53,767 bases of DNA, from NCBI GenBank assembly GCA_012719445.1, contig JAAYAH010000010.1, positions 1 to 53,767 on the forward strand. Reading direction: 5' to 3'. Made by a program: the position numbers and the translations under genes. The notes below the pieces were generated by a model, which saw only the letters and a list, made by a program, of their open reading frames with translations, had not been told where the DNA came from and did no database searches. Source of the stretch: Actinomycetales bacterium. Its GTDB lineage: Bacteria; Actinomycetota; Actinomycetes; Actinomycetales; Kineosporiaceae. This document shows positions 15,691-25,248 of the stretch, piece after piece; position 1 is the stretch's first letter; every line of letters starts with the position of its first letter.

Positions 15691-17105
15691 CGGTTCCCCC
15701 TGTCCCCTGCCCGCCGAGGCAGCTCCGCGCGGACGACGAACCCGGGGTCCCGGCGCTCGGCCACGAGAGTCCCGCCGACGGCGGTGACCCGCTCCCGCAG
15801 CCCCGGGAGTCCCGCCCCGGCCCCCGGGACCGGCGTGCGCGGTCGCTCGCCGTCCACCCCGTCCGGGTCCCCGCCGTCGTCGCAGACCCGGAGGACGAGC
15901 CGGTCGGCGTGCCACCCCAGGTCCACCTCGGCGGTGGCGCCGCGACCGGCGTGCTTGACGGTGTTGGTCAGCGCCTCCCGAACGACGTGGTACGCCGCGA
16001 GCTCGGCGGCCGGACCGAGATCGACCGGGGTTCCCGAGGTGGACCTGGTGACCCGGATCCCCGAGCCCGAGACCCGCTCGCACAGGGCGTCGAGCTCGGC
16101 GAGCGACGGTTGCGGGGCGGACGGCGGGTCTCGGCGCGCGTCGGTGCCGGGGCCGGCCCGGCCGTCGGGCGATCGCAGCACCCCGAGCATCCCGCGCAGG
16201 TCGTGGAGCGCGTCACGGGCACAGGCGGAGACCGTGTTCAGCACCTCGACCGCGCGGTCGGGGGACCGCGGGGCGACGGCGGCTCCGCCCTCCGCCTGCC
16301 GGACGATCACCGCGAGGGAGTGGGCGACGATGTCGTGCATGTCCTGGGCGATCCGGGCACGTTCGGCGAGAGTCGCGTCCCGGGCCGCCTCGGCCCGCTC
16401 GACGGCCTCGAGCCGGGCGTGGACGACATGCGCCGTCCCGAGCCCCCAGGCCGCGAGGACGGCGATGGACAGGGCCAGCGCGACGTAGATCCGGTACTGG
16501 ACACTCGGGTACTCGTCCGGGACCGTCATCCCGATCCGGACCAGGGAGAGCCCGACGCCGCCGAGGGCCCCGAGCAGGGCGAGCAGGCTGAGCCGCCGGG
16601 ACGCGGCGACGGCGACCCCGTTGAGGACCGGCAGGAACACCAGGCTCGACGGCATGAACAGCATCGGGAACCCCGCCATGACGGAGTGCGCCGACCCCAG
16701 TTGCCCGTTCGGAGCGATCACGACGACGAGCATGGCCGCGCAGGCCACGACGTAGCCGACGACCGGGACCGACCGCCGGGTCGCGGGGGTCAGGTGGAGG
16801 ATCCCGAACGCGACCAGGACGGCGACGGCCCACCCCCGGGACAGCTGCAGCGCGAGCATCGAGCTGACCGTCACCGGGAGGAGCACCGCGGCGAGCACGG
16901 TGGCGGCGAGCACGTCCACGACGACCGGGTGCGCGTTCGGCAGCACCCCCTGTCGATGTCGCGACGCGGTCGGCAGGAGACGGCGGGCTCCCCGTGGGAC
17001 GTCGGGGGGCCGGGTCGGGAGGTCGGGGGACCGTGCCGGGAGGTGACTGGCCGCCCCGGAAGCCCGAGGGGTGGACACCGGGGTCTCCGGGGTCGGCGCG
17101 GTCAC
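15687..17105 (-). CDS. Sensor histidine kinase, HisKA_3 type
   Basis: 472 residues. A proline-rich N-terminus (about 55 residues) is followed by five or six predicted helices (about 60-240), a short coiled linker, the dimerisation and phosphorylation site ERARIAQDMHDIVAHSLAVI with the reactive His, and a HATPase domain with AAYHVVREALTNTVKHAG, VCDDGGD and GAGLPGLRERV. There is no large extracellular sensor domain, so sensing is probably within the membrane, as in many NarL-type kinases of actinomycetes. The GTG at 17105 gives the best N-terminus. Confidence 0.9.
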   Translation of the reverse strand: MTAPTPETPVSTPRASGAASHLPARSPDLPTRPPDVPRGARRLLPTASRHRQGVLPNAHPVVVDVLAATVLAAVLLPVTVSSMLALQLSRGWAVAVLVAFGILHLTPATRRSVPVVGYVVACAAMLVVVIAPNGQLGSAHSVMAGFPMLFMPSSLVFLPVLNGVAVAASRRLSLLALLGALGGVGLSLVRIGMTVPDEYPSVQYRIYVALALSIAVLAAWGLGTAHVVHARLEAVERAEAARDATLAERARIAQDMHDIVAHSLAVIVRQAEGGAAVAPRSPDRAVEVLNTVSACARDALHDLRGMLGVLRSPDGRAGPGTDARRDPPSAPQPSLAELDALCERVSGSGIRVTRSTSGTPVDLGPAAELAAYHVVREALTNTVKHAGRGATAEVDLGWHADRLVLRVCDDGGDPDGVDGERPRTPVPGAGAGLPGLRERVTAVGGTLVAERRDPGFVVRAELPRRAGDRGNR

Positions 17106-17106
17106 G

Positions 17107-17277
17107 TCATGATCGTAGAGTCCCCCGCCACGCCTCACCCGCACCCCTCCCGCGTGCGGGCACCGTTTCGCGGAACCTCCTCGCGAGCAGGGCGTGGAGG
17201 GTGACCCAGGGGTTGGGCTCCCCGTACCCGTCGGGATGCATCCGGTCCGACCACGCGACCGCCGGATCGGTGATCAT
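17107..17277 (-). pseudogene. Short C-terminal-like coding fragment between esterase and kinase genes
   Basis: A 56-residue frame reads MITDPAVAWSDRMHPDGYGE, then NPWVTLHALLARRFRETVPA, and stops two bases before the kinase start. Third-position GC is about 90%, as in genuine genes. The DRMHPDGYGEPNPW element recalls the catalytic His block near the end of SGNH hydrolases, so it may be the tail of a lost esterase next to the intact CE2 gene; other families cannot be excluded. No full-length frame precedes it. Confidence 0.4.
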
Positions 17278-17293
17278 CGGAACGCCGTACCCG

Positions 17294-18454
17294 CTACCAC
17301 CTCAGCGGCAGGGTGTCGATGACGTCGTCGAGCCGGCTGGAGATGAGCTCGTGGTCGGCGAGGGACGGGTGCCAGTGGCAGCCGGTGTACTCCATGCCCT
17401 CGTCGCTGTAGTACCAGTAGCGGACGCGATGGTCGCCCTGCGCGTTGCGCTCCCGGACGATCTGCTCCGTGGTCTCGGCCAGCAGGGTCGTGCCGTAGAC
17501 GTGCGTCGCGCTGACCACGATGACCGTCCTCGGGCCGTACCTGGCCCGGAGCGTGTCGAGGAAGCCGTGGTAGGAGGCGCGGAAGTCGTCGACCAGGGCC
17601 TCCGGCAGGGTCCACTGCTCACCCGGGTTGAGCGGGGTGGAGAAGTCGTTGATGCCCAGGCCGACCACGACGAGCTGAGGTCTCCAGGTCACCGGCTTCT
17701 TCCAGACGTCGCCGTCGACGCTCAGCAGCGCCCTGTCGTAGTAGGTGCGGTAACTGGTCCCGGGCTCACCACCACCGTAATTGCGGACCATGCCGCGACC
17801 GGAGAAAGCGTTGATCTGATAGTCCGCCCCGAGCTTCCGCGCGGTGAGGGCGGCGAAACCGAGATCCGCGTTGGTGGTGCGGTTGACCTCCTCACCGGTG
17901 CACTCCCTGGTTGTGGAGGTATTGCCGTACCCGGCCGTGTAGGAGTTGCCGATGAACTCTATCTGCCGATGCCGCGGGGCCGGTCTCGGCAGGATCGCAC
18001 CGCCGGGCACCGCGACGAGACCGCCGAACTCGCTCGTCGTCCACGGGCTCTCGCTGCGCTTGACCAGCCGGACGCTGTGCCTCCCCTTCGACAGGCCCCT
18101 GACCCAGTGGGTGCCGGGGGCCGGGGTGACCAGGGTGGTGACCGTCTTCCCGTCGATCTGCACGTCGTAGTCGTTGTCGGGGTCGTCGAGGACGATCCCG
18201 ACCCCCGTGCCCCGGAAGCGGCCCTCGAAGTAGATGCCGGGCCAGCTGTACCGGACGACGTCCCCCGCGTCGACGACTCTGCCTGCCGTGTGGACCCCGG
18301 CCAGGACACGGCCCGCCCTGGCGGGCGCCACCTGGAACGTCGCAGCCTGCTGCCGCGTGGCCGCAGGGGCGTCCTCGGCGACCGCGGGAGAGACGGCGGA
18401 CAGACAGGTGAGACCGACGAGGCACACGACGGCTGACATGGCGCGATGTTTCAT
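17294..18454 (-). CDS. Secreted CE2-type acetylesterase (SGNH fold)
   Basis: 386 residues. A signal peptide (MKHRAMSAVVCLVGLTCLSA to PAVA) is followed by an N-terminal beta-jelly-roll-like domain (about 35-160; RYSWPGIYFEGRFRGTGVGI) and an SGNH domain. The nucleophile is in IEFIGNSYTAGYGN (Ser171), the Gly/Asn blocks are SGRGMVRNYGG and VVGLGINDFSTP, and the catalytic His is in GCHWHPSLADH (His362). This two-domain form matches carbohydrate esterase family 2, which removes acetyl groups from plant polysaccharides. A good promoter lies about 100 bases upstream, and GAGGAGC precedes the ATG. Confidence 0.88.
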   Translation of the reverse strand: MKHRAMSAVVCLVGLTCLSAVSPAVAEDAPAATRQQAATFQVAPARAGRVLAGVHTAGRVVDAGDVVRYSWPGIYFEGRFRGTGVGIVLDDPDNDYDVQIDGKTVTTLVTPAPGTHWVRGLSKGRHSVRLVKRSESPWTTSEFGGLVAVPGGAILPRPAPRHRQIEFIGNSYTAGYGNTSTTRECTGEEVNRTTNADLGFAALTARKLGADYQINAFSGRGMVRNYGGGEPGTSYRTYYDRALLSVDGDVWKKPVTWRPQLVVVGLGINDFSTPLNPGEQWTLPEALVDDFRASYHGFLDTLRARYGPRTVIVVSATHVYGTTLLAETTEQIVRERNAQGDHRVRYWYYSDEGMEYTGCHWHPSLADHELISSRLDDVIDTLPLRW

Positions 18455-18550
18455 GAGGGCTCCTCACCATCACTACCGGGCAGGCACGCGGGAACTCCCT
18501 CCCGAATAACAACCGAACGGGAGACAATCACGGGAGGCAGGGCGCCCAGC

Positions 18551-18579
18551 AGTGTAAGTTGATGAGGGACGAGCGTCAA
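18551..18579 (-). promoter_or_regulatory. Housekeeping-type promoter for the CE2 esterase gene
   Basis: On the minus strand, TTGACG (18574-18579), a 17-base spacer and TACACT (18551-18556). Both boxes are close to the sigma-70 consensus, unusually so for this GC-rich DNA. The leader would be about 90 bases. The surrounding 18.48-18.66 kb is also distinctly richer in A+T than the rest of the window. Confidence 0.75.
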
Positions 18580-18689
18580 TGAATACATTCGGCTCACGAC
18601 ACCGGAACGCATCCGCTTAACGTTTTCGTACCCTGATCGCGATACCCGGTGATGTATTCCGTCCGCCGCCCGCCGCGACTCGCCTGCGG

Positions 18690-19556
18690 TCAGCCCCGGT
18701 ACCCGGCCTGGTACTCCAGCCGCGCGATCCGGTCCGCCATCGGCGGGTGCGTGCTGAACAGCCGGACCATGCCCTCGCCCCGGAACGGATTGGCGATCAT
18801 GAGGTGGCCGGCGTTCATGAGCTGCCGCTCCGGGGGCAGCGGGTACACCCGCGTGCCGCCCTCGAGCTTGGCCAGCGCGGAGGCGAGAGCCAGCGGATCC
18901 CCGGTGAGCCGGGCGCCGTCCTCGTCGGCGTCGAACTCCCGGGTCCTGCTGATCGCGAGCTGGATCATCCCCGCGGCCAGCGGCGCCACCAGCGACATGA
19001 GCAGCAGCACCAGCGGGTTCGGCCGGTCCTCGTCGTCCCCGCCGAACATGCTGAAGAACACGGCGAACTGCGCGATGGACGTGATCACTCCGGCGATCGC
19101 CGCGGCGACGGAGGAGGTGAGGATGTCGCGGTTGTAGACGTGCATGAGCTCGTGCCCGAGCACGCCCCTCAGCTCGCGCTCGTCGAGCAGGCGGAGGATG
19201 CCGTCGGTGCAGCAGACGGCGGCGTTGCGCGGGTTGCGTCCGGTGGCGAACGCGTTGGGCGCCATGGTCGGGCTCACGTAGAGCCGTGGCATGGGCTGGC
19301 GCGCGGCGGTGGACAGCTCGCGGACGATCCGGTACATCGTCGGCTGCTCCGCCTCGCTCACCGGACGGGCACGCATCGCCCGAATAGCGATCTTGTCACT
19401 GTTCCAGTACCCGTACGCGGTGGTGGCCAGGCCGATCACCGCGAAGATCCAGATGAAGCGACCGCCCCCGACCAGGCTGCCGATCCCCAGCAGCAGCGCC
19501 CAGATCGCACCGAACAGCAGAGCCGTCTTCACCCCGTTCAAGTGACGATGACCCAT
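18690..19556 (-). CDS. htpX: Membrane zinc metalloprotease HtpX
   Basis: 288 residues. Two N-terminal helices (about 10-50) lead to the M48 protease domain with GHELMHV (zinc ligands His135 and His139, catalytic Glu136) and [10 protein letters not shown] (third ligand region, about residue 207-212); two further hydrophobic segments lie between them (about 148-170 and 182-200). HtpX degrades misfolded membrane proteins. The length equals the family norm. It is separated from nuoN2 by about 200 bases, on the same strand. Confidence 0.95.
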   Translation of the reverse strand: MGHRHLNGVKTALLFGAIWALLLGIGSLVGGGRFIWIFAVIGLATTAYGYWNSDKIAIRAMRARPVSEAEQPTMYRIVRELSTAARQPMPRLYVSPTMAPNAFATGRNPRNAAVCCTDGILRLLDERELRGVLGHELMHVYNRDILTSSVAAAIAGVITSIAQFAVFFSMFGGDDEDRPNPLVLLLMSLVAPLAAGMIQLAISRTREFDADEDGARLTGDPLALASALAKLEGGTRVYPLPPERQLMNAGHLMIANPFRGEGMVRLFSTHPPMADRIARLEYQAGYRG

Positions 19557-19733
19557 CGGACGACGCCCGCTCCTCTCCGCATCGGTCCCCTCGCCGACCC
19601 GGTGCCGGCAGGGACGGGTGTTCCCAGCAGGGCAACGACCCGAACCACCCGCACGTTCCCGGCACCGGAGCTGCGAGGCCGCCGGGCGACGGCCGGGCGG
19701 TGAGTCGTGGGTGGGGCGGAACGGCGCCGAACC

Positions 19734-19771
19734 GCCTCAGCGCAGCACGTCGGCAGCCTCAGCGCAGCACG
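19734..19771. repeat. 16-base direct repeat over the nuoN2 stop codon
   Basis: GCCTCAGCGCAGCACG occurs at 19734-19749 and 19756-19771 (22-base period). The second copy contains the nuoN2 stop, so the last codons of the gene are duplicated in the 3' flank. Probably a slippage product. Confidence 0.6.
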
Positions 19772-21282
19772 CCGGGCAGCACCCCGGCGACGACCTGGGG
19801 CAGCACCGAGAAGGCGACGCAGAGCGCGGCGGCCCCGCCGAGGACCAGTCCCTCCGCCGGGCGCACCCGCCAGGTCACCGGCGCCCCGTCCCCGGCACCG
19901 GGAGCCGCGACGAGCAGGGCTCCCCAGCGCAGGTAGTACAGGACGCCGAGGACGACGTTGACCGCAGCGATCACCGCGATCACCCACACTCCGTTGTCGA
20001 CGAGGGGCCGGACGGCGACGAGCTTGGCGACCAGCCCCATCACCCCCGGCGGCAGCCCGGCGAGACAGGCGAGACCGAAGCCGAGCACCGCGGCCGCGAC
20101 CGGCTCCCTCCTGGCGAGCCCCCGGTAGTCCGCCAGGGTGTGCTCCTCCCCCGCCGGGTGGTGCCGGGCGAGGAGGACGACGACGGTGAACACCGCCAGC
20201 GTCGCGGCGGCGTAGGCGACGAGGTACCCGACGGACGCGGCGACCGCCGTCGGCACCGACGCGGCGTCCACCGCGGCACCGAGCGGGAGCAGCACCCACC
20301 CGGCCTGCGCCACCGTCGACCAGGCGAGCAGCCGGACGGCGACCCGCTGCCGCAGCGCGACGAGGTTGCCGACGGTGACCGTCACCGCGGCGAGCACGGC
20401 GACGACGAGACCCCAGGACCCGGCGAGCGCGGGCAGGCCGAGGGCGAGCAGCACCACGACGGCGGCGAGCCCTGCCGTCTTCGAGACGACGGCGAGGAAG
20501 GCGGCGATGGGCAGCGGCGCACCGGCGTAGGTGTCCGGGGTCCACAGGTGGAACGGCACCGCGGACAGCTTGAAGCCGATGCCGGCGACGCCGAGCACCG
20601 TGCCCAGCCCGGCCACCGCGAGCACGGCTCCCGACAGGTCCGGCCCGGACAGGGCGGTCGCGATCCGGTCCAGGTGCAGCTCGCCGGTGGCGGCGTGGAT
20701 CAGGGCGACGCCCAGCAGCAGCAGGCCGAGGGACGCGACGGCGGTGAGCAGCAGGGTGATCCCGGCCTGCGCCCCCTGGGCGTCCCTGCGGAGGGCGACG
20801 AGCCCGACGGCGGGCAGCGACGCGGTCTCCAGGGCGATGACGAGGGTGGCCAGGTCACGGGCACCGGCGAGGGCCGCGACCCCGGCGACGGCGGAGAGCA
20901 GGAGCACGTGGTGCGGGGTCCTGTCCGCTGCGGCCGGGCCGTCGACGGCGAGCAGCAGGCAGCCGAGGGCGCCGACGACGGCGATCGCCTGCAGGGTCAG
21001 GGTGAGGTCGGACACGACGTAGGAGCACGACGGCAGGACCAGCCCGGCCTCCCCGTCCCCGCCCGGGACGCAGACCGTCGACCGCGCGGCACCGTCGACG
21101 GCGAGCCAGGTCACGGCGGCACCCGCGGCCACGAGTCCGGCGACGGCGAGGGCGTCGTGCACCCGGGCCAGGCGGGCCGCCCGCGGCGCCACGGCGTCCA
21201 CGACGAGCACGAGGACGACGCCGAGGAGCGGGGCGACGACCGGGGCGAGTGCTACCCAGTCGACGGACGGCACGCGCGTCAC
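19759..21282 (-). CDS. nuoN: NADH-quinone oxidoreductase subunit N, second copy
   Basis: 507 residues, a proton-channel subunit with about 14 helices. Landmarks: LVIALETASLPAVGLVALRR (the membrane Glu), GIGFKLSAVPFHLWTPDTYAGAP (Lys and the WTPD loop), VSKTAGLAAVVVLL and RVAVRLLAWSTVAQAGWVL. The start GTG overlaps the nuoM2 stop (GTGA). It differs clearly from the other NuoN at the right edge of the window and is more hydrophobic and Ala-rich. Last gene of the nuo2 locus. Confidence 0.93.
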   Translation of the reverse strand: MTRVPSVDWVALAPVVAPLLGVVLVLVVDAVAPRAARLARVHDALAVAGLVAAGAAVTWLAVDGAARSTVCVPGGDGEAGLVLPSCSYVVSDLTLTLQAIAVVGALGCLLLAVDGPAAADRTPHHVLLLSAVAGVAALAGARDLATLVIALETASLPAVGLVALRRDAQGAQAGITLLLTAVASLGLLLLGVALIHAATGELHLDRIATALSGPDLSGAVLAVAGLGTVLGVAGIGFKLSAVPFHLWTPDTYAGAPLPIAAFLAVVSKTAGLAAVVVLLALGLPALAGSWGLVVAVLAAVTVTVGNLVALRQRVAVRLLAWSTVAQAGWVLLPLGAAVDAASVPTAVAASVGYLVAYAAATLAVFTVVVLLARHHPAGEEHTLADYRGLARREPVAAAVLGFGLACLAGLPPGVMGLVAKLVAVRPLVDNGVWVIAVIAAVNVVLGVLYYLRWGALLVAAPGAGDGAPVTWRVRPAEGLVLGGAAALCVAFSVLPQVVAGVLPGVLR

Positions 21283-22868
21283 GAGAGAACACCTCCGCTG
21301 AGCAGGACCCTGACCGCCGGTCCGGTGACGTCGAGCAGCAGCCACGGCAGCAGCCCGAGGGCGAGGGTGGCCAGCACCAACGGCATGACCACCGCCACCT
21401 CGGATCCGGTGGCGTCCACCTCGGTCGTCGTGGCATGCGTCCCCGGCAGCAGCCGCGGCCCGTGCCAGAGCAGGAACAGCACCCGCAGCAGGTAGGCCGC
21501 AGCGATCACGGTGCCGACGGTCGCCAGCACGGCCAGCGGCCGCGCCAGGCCGGCGAGCGCGTCCTCGCCCCGCCAACTGCCGACCACGGCGAGGATCTCG
21601 CCCCAGAACCCGGCGAGCCCCGGTAGCCCGAGCCCGGCGACGGCACCGAAGGCGAGCAGCCAGCCCAGCCGGGGCAGCCGGTCCCGCAGCCCGGAGCCGA
21701 GGAGGACGAGGTCCGTGGTGTGGTACCGGTCCTTGACCGCCCCGGCGACGAGGAACAGCACCCCGGTGATCAGGCCGTGCGCGATGTTGGCGAACAGCGC
21801 ACCCTGCAGGCCCTGCGGCGTCATCGAGGCGATGCCGAGCAGGACGAACCCCATGTGCGCCACCGAGGAGAACGCGACCAGCCGCTTGAGGTCGCGTTCG
21901 GCGAGACAGGCGAGACCGCCCCAGAGGATGCCGGCGACGCCGAGGGCACCGAGCACCGGCGCGATCTCGCGCATGCCGTCGGGGAGGACGGGCAGGGCCA
22001 GCCGGGCCAGGCCGTAGGTGCCCATCTTCAGCAGCACGCCGGCGAGCAGCACCGAGCCCCCGGTCGGGGCGATGGTGTGCGCGGGGGGCAGCCAGGTGTG
22101 CAGCGGCCACATCGGGGCCTTGACGGCGAGCCCGAGCACGATGAGCACGGCGGCCACCACCTGGACGCCGGTGCTCATCCCGGCACCCGACCGCTCGGTC
22201 AGCTCGACGAGGTCCGTCGTCCCGGTCCGCAACGCGACCAGCAGCAGGCCGAGCAGCATCACCGCCGAGCCGAGGGCGGTGAACAGGATGAACCGGTTGG
22301 CGGCGTCCCGGCGCGCCTCGGGGCCGCCCGGCAGCGTCGCGCCGGAGGCCGTGGACCGCTCGGGCTGGGTGTCGTCGCCCCAGTTCGCGATGACGAACCA
22401 CATCGGCACGAGGACGGTCTCGAAGGCGACGAAGAACAGGATCAGGTCCAGCGCGGTGAAGGTGCCCATCGCGCCGCCCTCCACGGCGAGCACGCAGGCG
22501 GTGAGGCCGCGCCGGGCTGGGGCGGCGTCGGAACGCACCAGGTGCCAGCACACCAGCAGCGCCAGCAGCGCGGTGAGCAGCACCAGCGGGACCGAGATGC
22601 CGTCGAGGCCGAGGTGGAACCGGACGCCGAGGGCCGGGATCCAGCTGCCGTCCACCTCCAGCCCGTACCCCGCCGGGTCGAACGGGGCGGCGGCGAGGGC
22701 GGCGAGCACCGCTCCGACGGCGACGGCGGTGGCCACCACCGCCCCGACGAGGGCGGCCGCCCGGTCGCTCAGGGTCCGCCACGTCAGCAGCAGGACCGCG
22801 GTGGCCAGCGGGACGCCGACGATCACCGGCAGCAGCCAGCCGAGCCCGTCGAGGAGCTCCGCGTTCAC
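21279..22868 (-). CDS. nuoM: NADH-quinone oxidoreductase subunit M, second copy
   Basis: 529 residues. Landmarks: DLILFFVAFETVLVPMWFVI (channel Glu), GLAVKAPMWPLHTWLPPAHT with the conserved Lys, GGSVLLAGVLLKMGTYGLAR and ERDLKRLVAFSSVAHMGFVL. A roughly 20-residue hydrophilic insertion (TQPERSTASGATLPGGPEAR) lies after the second block. The start GTG overlaps the nuoL2 stop (GTGA). It is an antiporter-like proton-pumping subunit of the membrane arm. Confidence 0.95.
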   Translation of the reverse strand: MNAELLDGLGWLLPVIVGVPLATAVLLLTWRTLSDRAAALVGAVVATAVAVGAVLAALAAAPFDPAGYGLEVDGSWIPALGVRFHLGLDGISVPLVLLTALLALLVCWHLVRSDAAPARRGLTACVLAVEGGAMGTFTALDLILFFVAFETVLVPMWFVIANWGDDTQPERSTASGATLPGGPEARRDAANRFILFTALGSAVMLLGLLLVALRTGTTDLVELTERSGAGMSTGVQVVAAVLIVLGLAVKAPMWPLHTWLPPAHTIAPTGGSVLLAGVLLKMGTYGLARLALPVLPDGMREIAPVLGALGVAGILWGGLACLAERDLKRLVAFSSVAHMGFVLLGIASMTPQGLQGALFANIAHGLITGVLFLVAGAVKDRYHTTDLVLLGSGLRDRLPRLGWLLAFGAVAGLGLPGLAGFWGEILAVVGSWRGEDALAGLARPLAVLATVGTVIAAAYLLRVLFLLWHGPRLLPGTHATTTEVDATGSEVAVVMPLVLATLALGLLPWLLLDVTGPAVRVLLSGGVLS

Positions 22869-24769
22869 GACAGCACCACCCCCGCGAGACCGACGAGCGC
22901 CGCACCGGCGAACACCCAGACCAGGTACCCGGTGGCCAGGCCGGTCTGCGCCCGGCGCAGCCGCACCCCGCCCCACCGGGTGAGCACCACGGTGCCCCTG
23001 ACCGCCCCGTCGACGACGTCCCGGTCGGCGGCGGCGACCCGGGCGGCGAGCCGCCGGACCGGCCGGACCACGAGGGCGTCCTGCACGTCGTCCAGGCGGT
23101 ACCCGTCCCGCAGGAACGCCCGTTGGCGCTCGGGGAGGGCGTCGGCGACGTCGAGGAAGCCCCGGCGCGGCGCGTTGAGGGCCCAGCCGATGCCGGCGAG
23201 CGAGAGCAGGGTTCCGATGAGCGCGGTGACCGGGGAGATCTCGACCTCGGCGAGCACCTCGGGCGGGTCCAGCAGGACCAGCCCGACGAGCACGGAGGGG
23301 ATCGCGAGCAGGACGAGGGGGACGCTCATCGCCGCCGGCAGGTGGTGCCCGTGCCCACCGGTGTCGGGGTGCGGGTCCCGGTCGGTCCTGGCGATGCCGA
23401 GGTCCGGGTCCCCTCCGGCGATGACCGCCCAGGCCCTGCCCGCGTACAGGCCGGTGAGCAGGCTGGTGACGAGGCCGGCGACGAGCACCGTCCACGCCGT
23501 CCACCCCCCGCCGTGCAGGGCGGCGTGCTCCGCGGCGCTGAGCACGGCCTCCTTCGACCAGAACCCGCCGAGCGGCGGGATGCCGGCGAGGCTGGCCAGT
23601 CCGACGCCGAGCAGCCCGGCGAGCCACGGCCGGGCCCGCCGCAGCCCCGAGTAGTCGGCCATCAGGGTGCTGCCGCCGACCAGGTGGGCGAGGCAGCCCG
23701 CGATGAGGAACAGCATCGCCTTCCAGGTCGCGTGCGAGAGCAGGTGGAAGACCCCCGGCCCGGCACCGGCGGCGTCGGTCGCCACCGCGACCCCGGCGAG
23801 CATGTAGGCCACCTGGCTGATCGTCGAGTAGGCGAGCAGCCGCTTGAAGTCGTCCTGGGCCACGGCGGCCAGCGCGGCGCCGAGCATGGTCACCGCGGCG
23901 ATGCAGGCCGCGACCCGGAGGGCCACCTCCGCGGCGAGGAACACCGGCAGCAGCCGGGCGACGAGGTAGACGCCCGCAGCCACCATGGTGGCGGCGTGGA
24001 TGAGCGCCGAGACCGGCGACGGGCCCTCCATGGCGTCCGGCAGCCAGGTGTGCAGGGGGAACTGCGCCGACTTGCCGGCGACCCCGGCGAGCAGGAGCAG
24101 GGCGGCCAGGGTCACCGTGCCGCCGCCGAGCTCACCCCGCTCCGCCAGCTCCACCAGCCCGGAGACCGACGTCGTGCCCGCGCCGGTGAGCAGGACGACC
24201 AGGGCGAGCATGACCCCGAGGTCGCCGACCCTGGTCACCAGGAAGGCCTTCACGGCGGCCGCCCGAGCGGCCGGCCGCTCGGAGTGGTGCCCGACGAGCA
24301 GGTAGGAGCTGAGCCCCATCACCTCCCAGCCGATGACCAGCAACAGCAGGTCGTCGGCGTGGACGACGACCATCATCGCCGCCGTGAACATGGAGACGGT
24401 CGCCGCGTAGGGGCGGTACCGGGTCGGTGCCTCCGGCGTGCCCTCGCCGTCCAGGTAGGCCGAGGAGTAGATCTGGACGCAGGCGGCGACCAGGGCGACG
24501 GCGACGGCGACGGTCGCCGACAGGGTGTCCGCCCGCAGGTCGAGGTCGAGGACCGTCACCCCGGTGTCGAGGGTGCCGAGGAACCGCACGGAGTGCACCG
24601 GCCCGTCCCGGAGCACCCCCACCAGTTCGACGACGGCCGCGACCAGGGCACCGGCCGTCCCGGCGACGGCCCAGTCCCTCGCCCAGGACCGGGACCGGCC
24701 GACGACCATCCCGAACGCTGCGGCGGCCGCGGGAAGCAGCACGCACAGCACCGCTGCGGACGAGCTCAC
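22865..24769 (-). CDS. nuoL: NADH-quinone oxidoreductase subunit L, second copy
   Basis: 634 residues. Landmarks: DLLLLVIGWEVMGLSSYLLV (channel Glu), KSAQFPLHTWLPDAMEGPSP and VSALIHAATMVAAGVYLVAR, then the long C-terminal part (about 470-634) that should form the lateral helix and final helix. The start GTG overlaps the nuoK2 stop (GTGA). Length is normal. It carries one of the three antiporter-type proton channels. Confidence 0.95.
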   Translation of the reverse strand: MSSSAAVLCVLLPAAAAAFGMVVGRSRSWARDWAVAGTAGALVAAVVELVGVLRDGPVHSVRFLGTLDTGVTVLDLDLRADTLSATVAVAVALVAACVQIYSSAYLDGEGTPEAPTRYRPYAATVSMFTAAMMVVVHADDLLLLVIGWEVMGLSSYLLVGHHSERPAARAAAVKAFLVTRVGDLGVMLALVVLLTGAGTTSVSGLVELAERGELGGGTVTLAALLLLAGVAGKSAQFPLHTWLPDAMEGPSPVSALIHAATMVAAGVYLVARLLPVFLAAEVALRVAACIAAVTMLGAALAAVAQDDFKRLLAYSTISQVAYMLAGVAVATDAAGAGPGVFHLLSHATWKAMLFLIAGCLAHLVGGSTLMADYSGLRRARPWLAGLLGVGLASLAGIPPLGGFWSKEAVLSAAEHAALHGGGWTAWTVLVAGLVTSLLTGLYAGRAWAVIAGGDPDLGIARTDRDPHPDTGGHGHHLPAAMSVPLVLLAIPSVLVGLVLLDPPEVLAEVEISPVTALIGTLLSLAGIGWALNAPRRGFLDVADALPERQRAFLRDGYRLDDVQDALVVRPVRRLAARVAAADRDVVDGAVRGTVVLTRWGGVRLRRAQTGLATGYLVWVFAGAALVGLAGVVLS

Positions 24770-25248
24770 GGGTGGACCTCCTCGCGGGTGGAGGGGGACG
24801 CCCCGGTGTCGGGGCCGTCCACCGGGCCGGACCCGCCCGTGCCACCGGGCACACCCACGGCACCGAACTCCTCGGTGTACGTGGGCGAGGCCTCACCCAG
24901 CTCCCGGACCTCGGTGAGGTCCGGCGTCGCCCGGTGCCGGAACAGCAGCAGCACGACGGCGAGGGCGAGGCCGATCTCGGCAGCGGCGATCGTGATCACG
25001 AAGATGGTGAGGACCTGGCCGCCGAGCAGGGGGTCGGCGGCACCCTGCCGCGCGCCGGTGGGCGCGGTCAGGGCCAGCAGGCCGCCCCTCGGCATCGCCG
25101 CGACCGTGACCAGCAGCACGTTGACGGCGTTGAGCAGCAACTCGGCACCGATCAGTACGAGGACGGCGTTGCGCCGGGCGAGCAGCCCGTAGACGCCGAG
25201 CCCGGCCAGGGCGGCCGCCAGCAGCACGGGACCGAACAGGTGGATCAC
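24766..25248 (-). CDS. nuoK: NADH-quinone oxidoreductase subunit K, second copy, with C-terminal tail
   Basis: 160 residues. The first about 105 form NuoK: GVYGLLARRNAVLVLIGAEL with the membrane Glu, LLNAVNVLLVTVAA, and LTIFVITIAAAEIGLALAVV with the second Glu. A hydrophilic, acidic tail of about 55 residues (TEVRELGEASPTYTEEFG onward, Gly/Pro-rich) follows, where NuoK normally ends. The start overlaps the upstream hydrolase by GTGA and the stop overlaps nuoL2 by GTGA. Confidence 0.92.
   Translation of the reverse strand: MIHLFGPVLLAAALAGLGVYGLLARRNAVLVLIGAELLLNAVNVLLVTVAAMPRGGLLALTAPTGARQGAADPLLGGQVLTIFVITIAAAEIGLALAVVLLLFRHRATPDLTEVRELGEASPTYTEEFGAVGVPGGTGGSGPVDGPDTGASPSTREEVHP

Noticed and set aside
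19618-25192. Long plus-strand frames opposite nuoN2-nuoK2
   Set aside because: Glu/Gly/Arg/Gln-rich shadows of membrane protein genes, a usual effect at this GC content.
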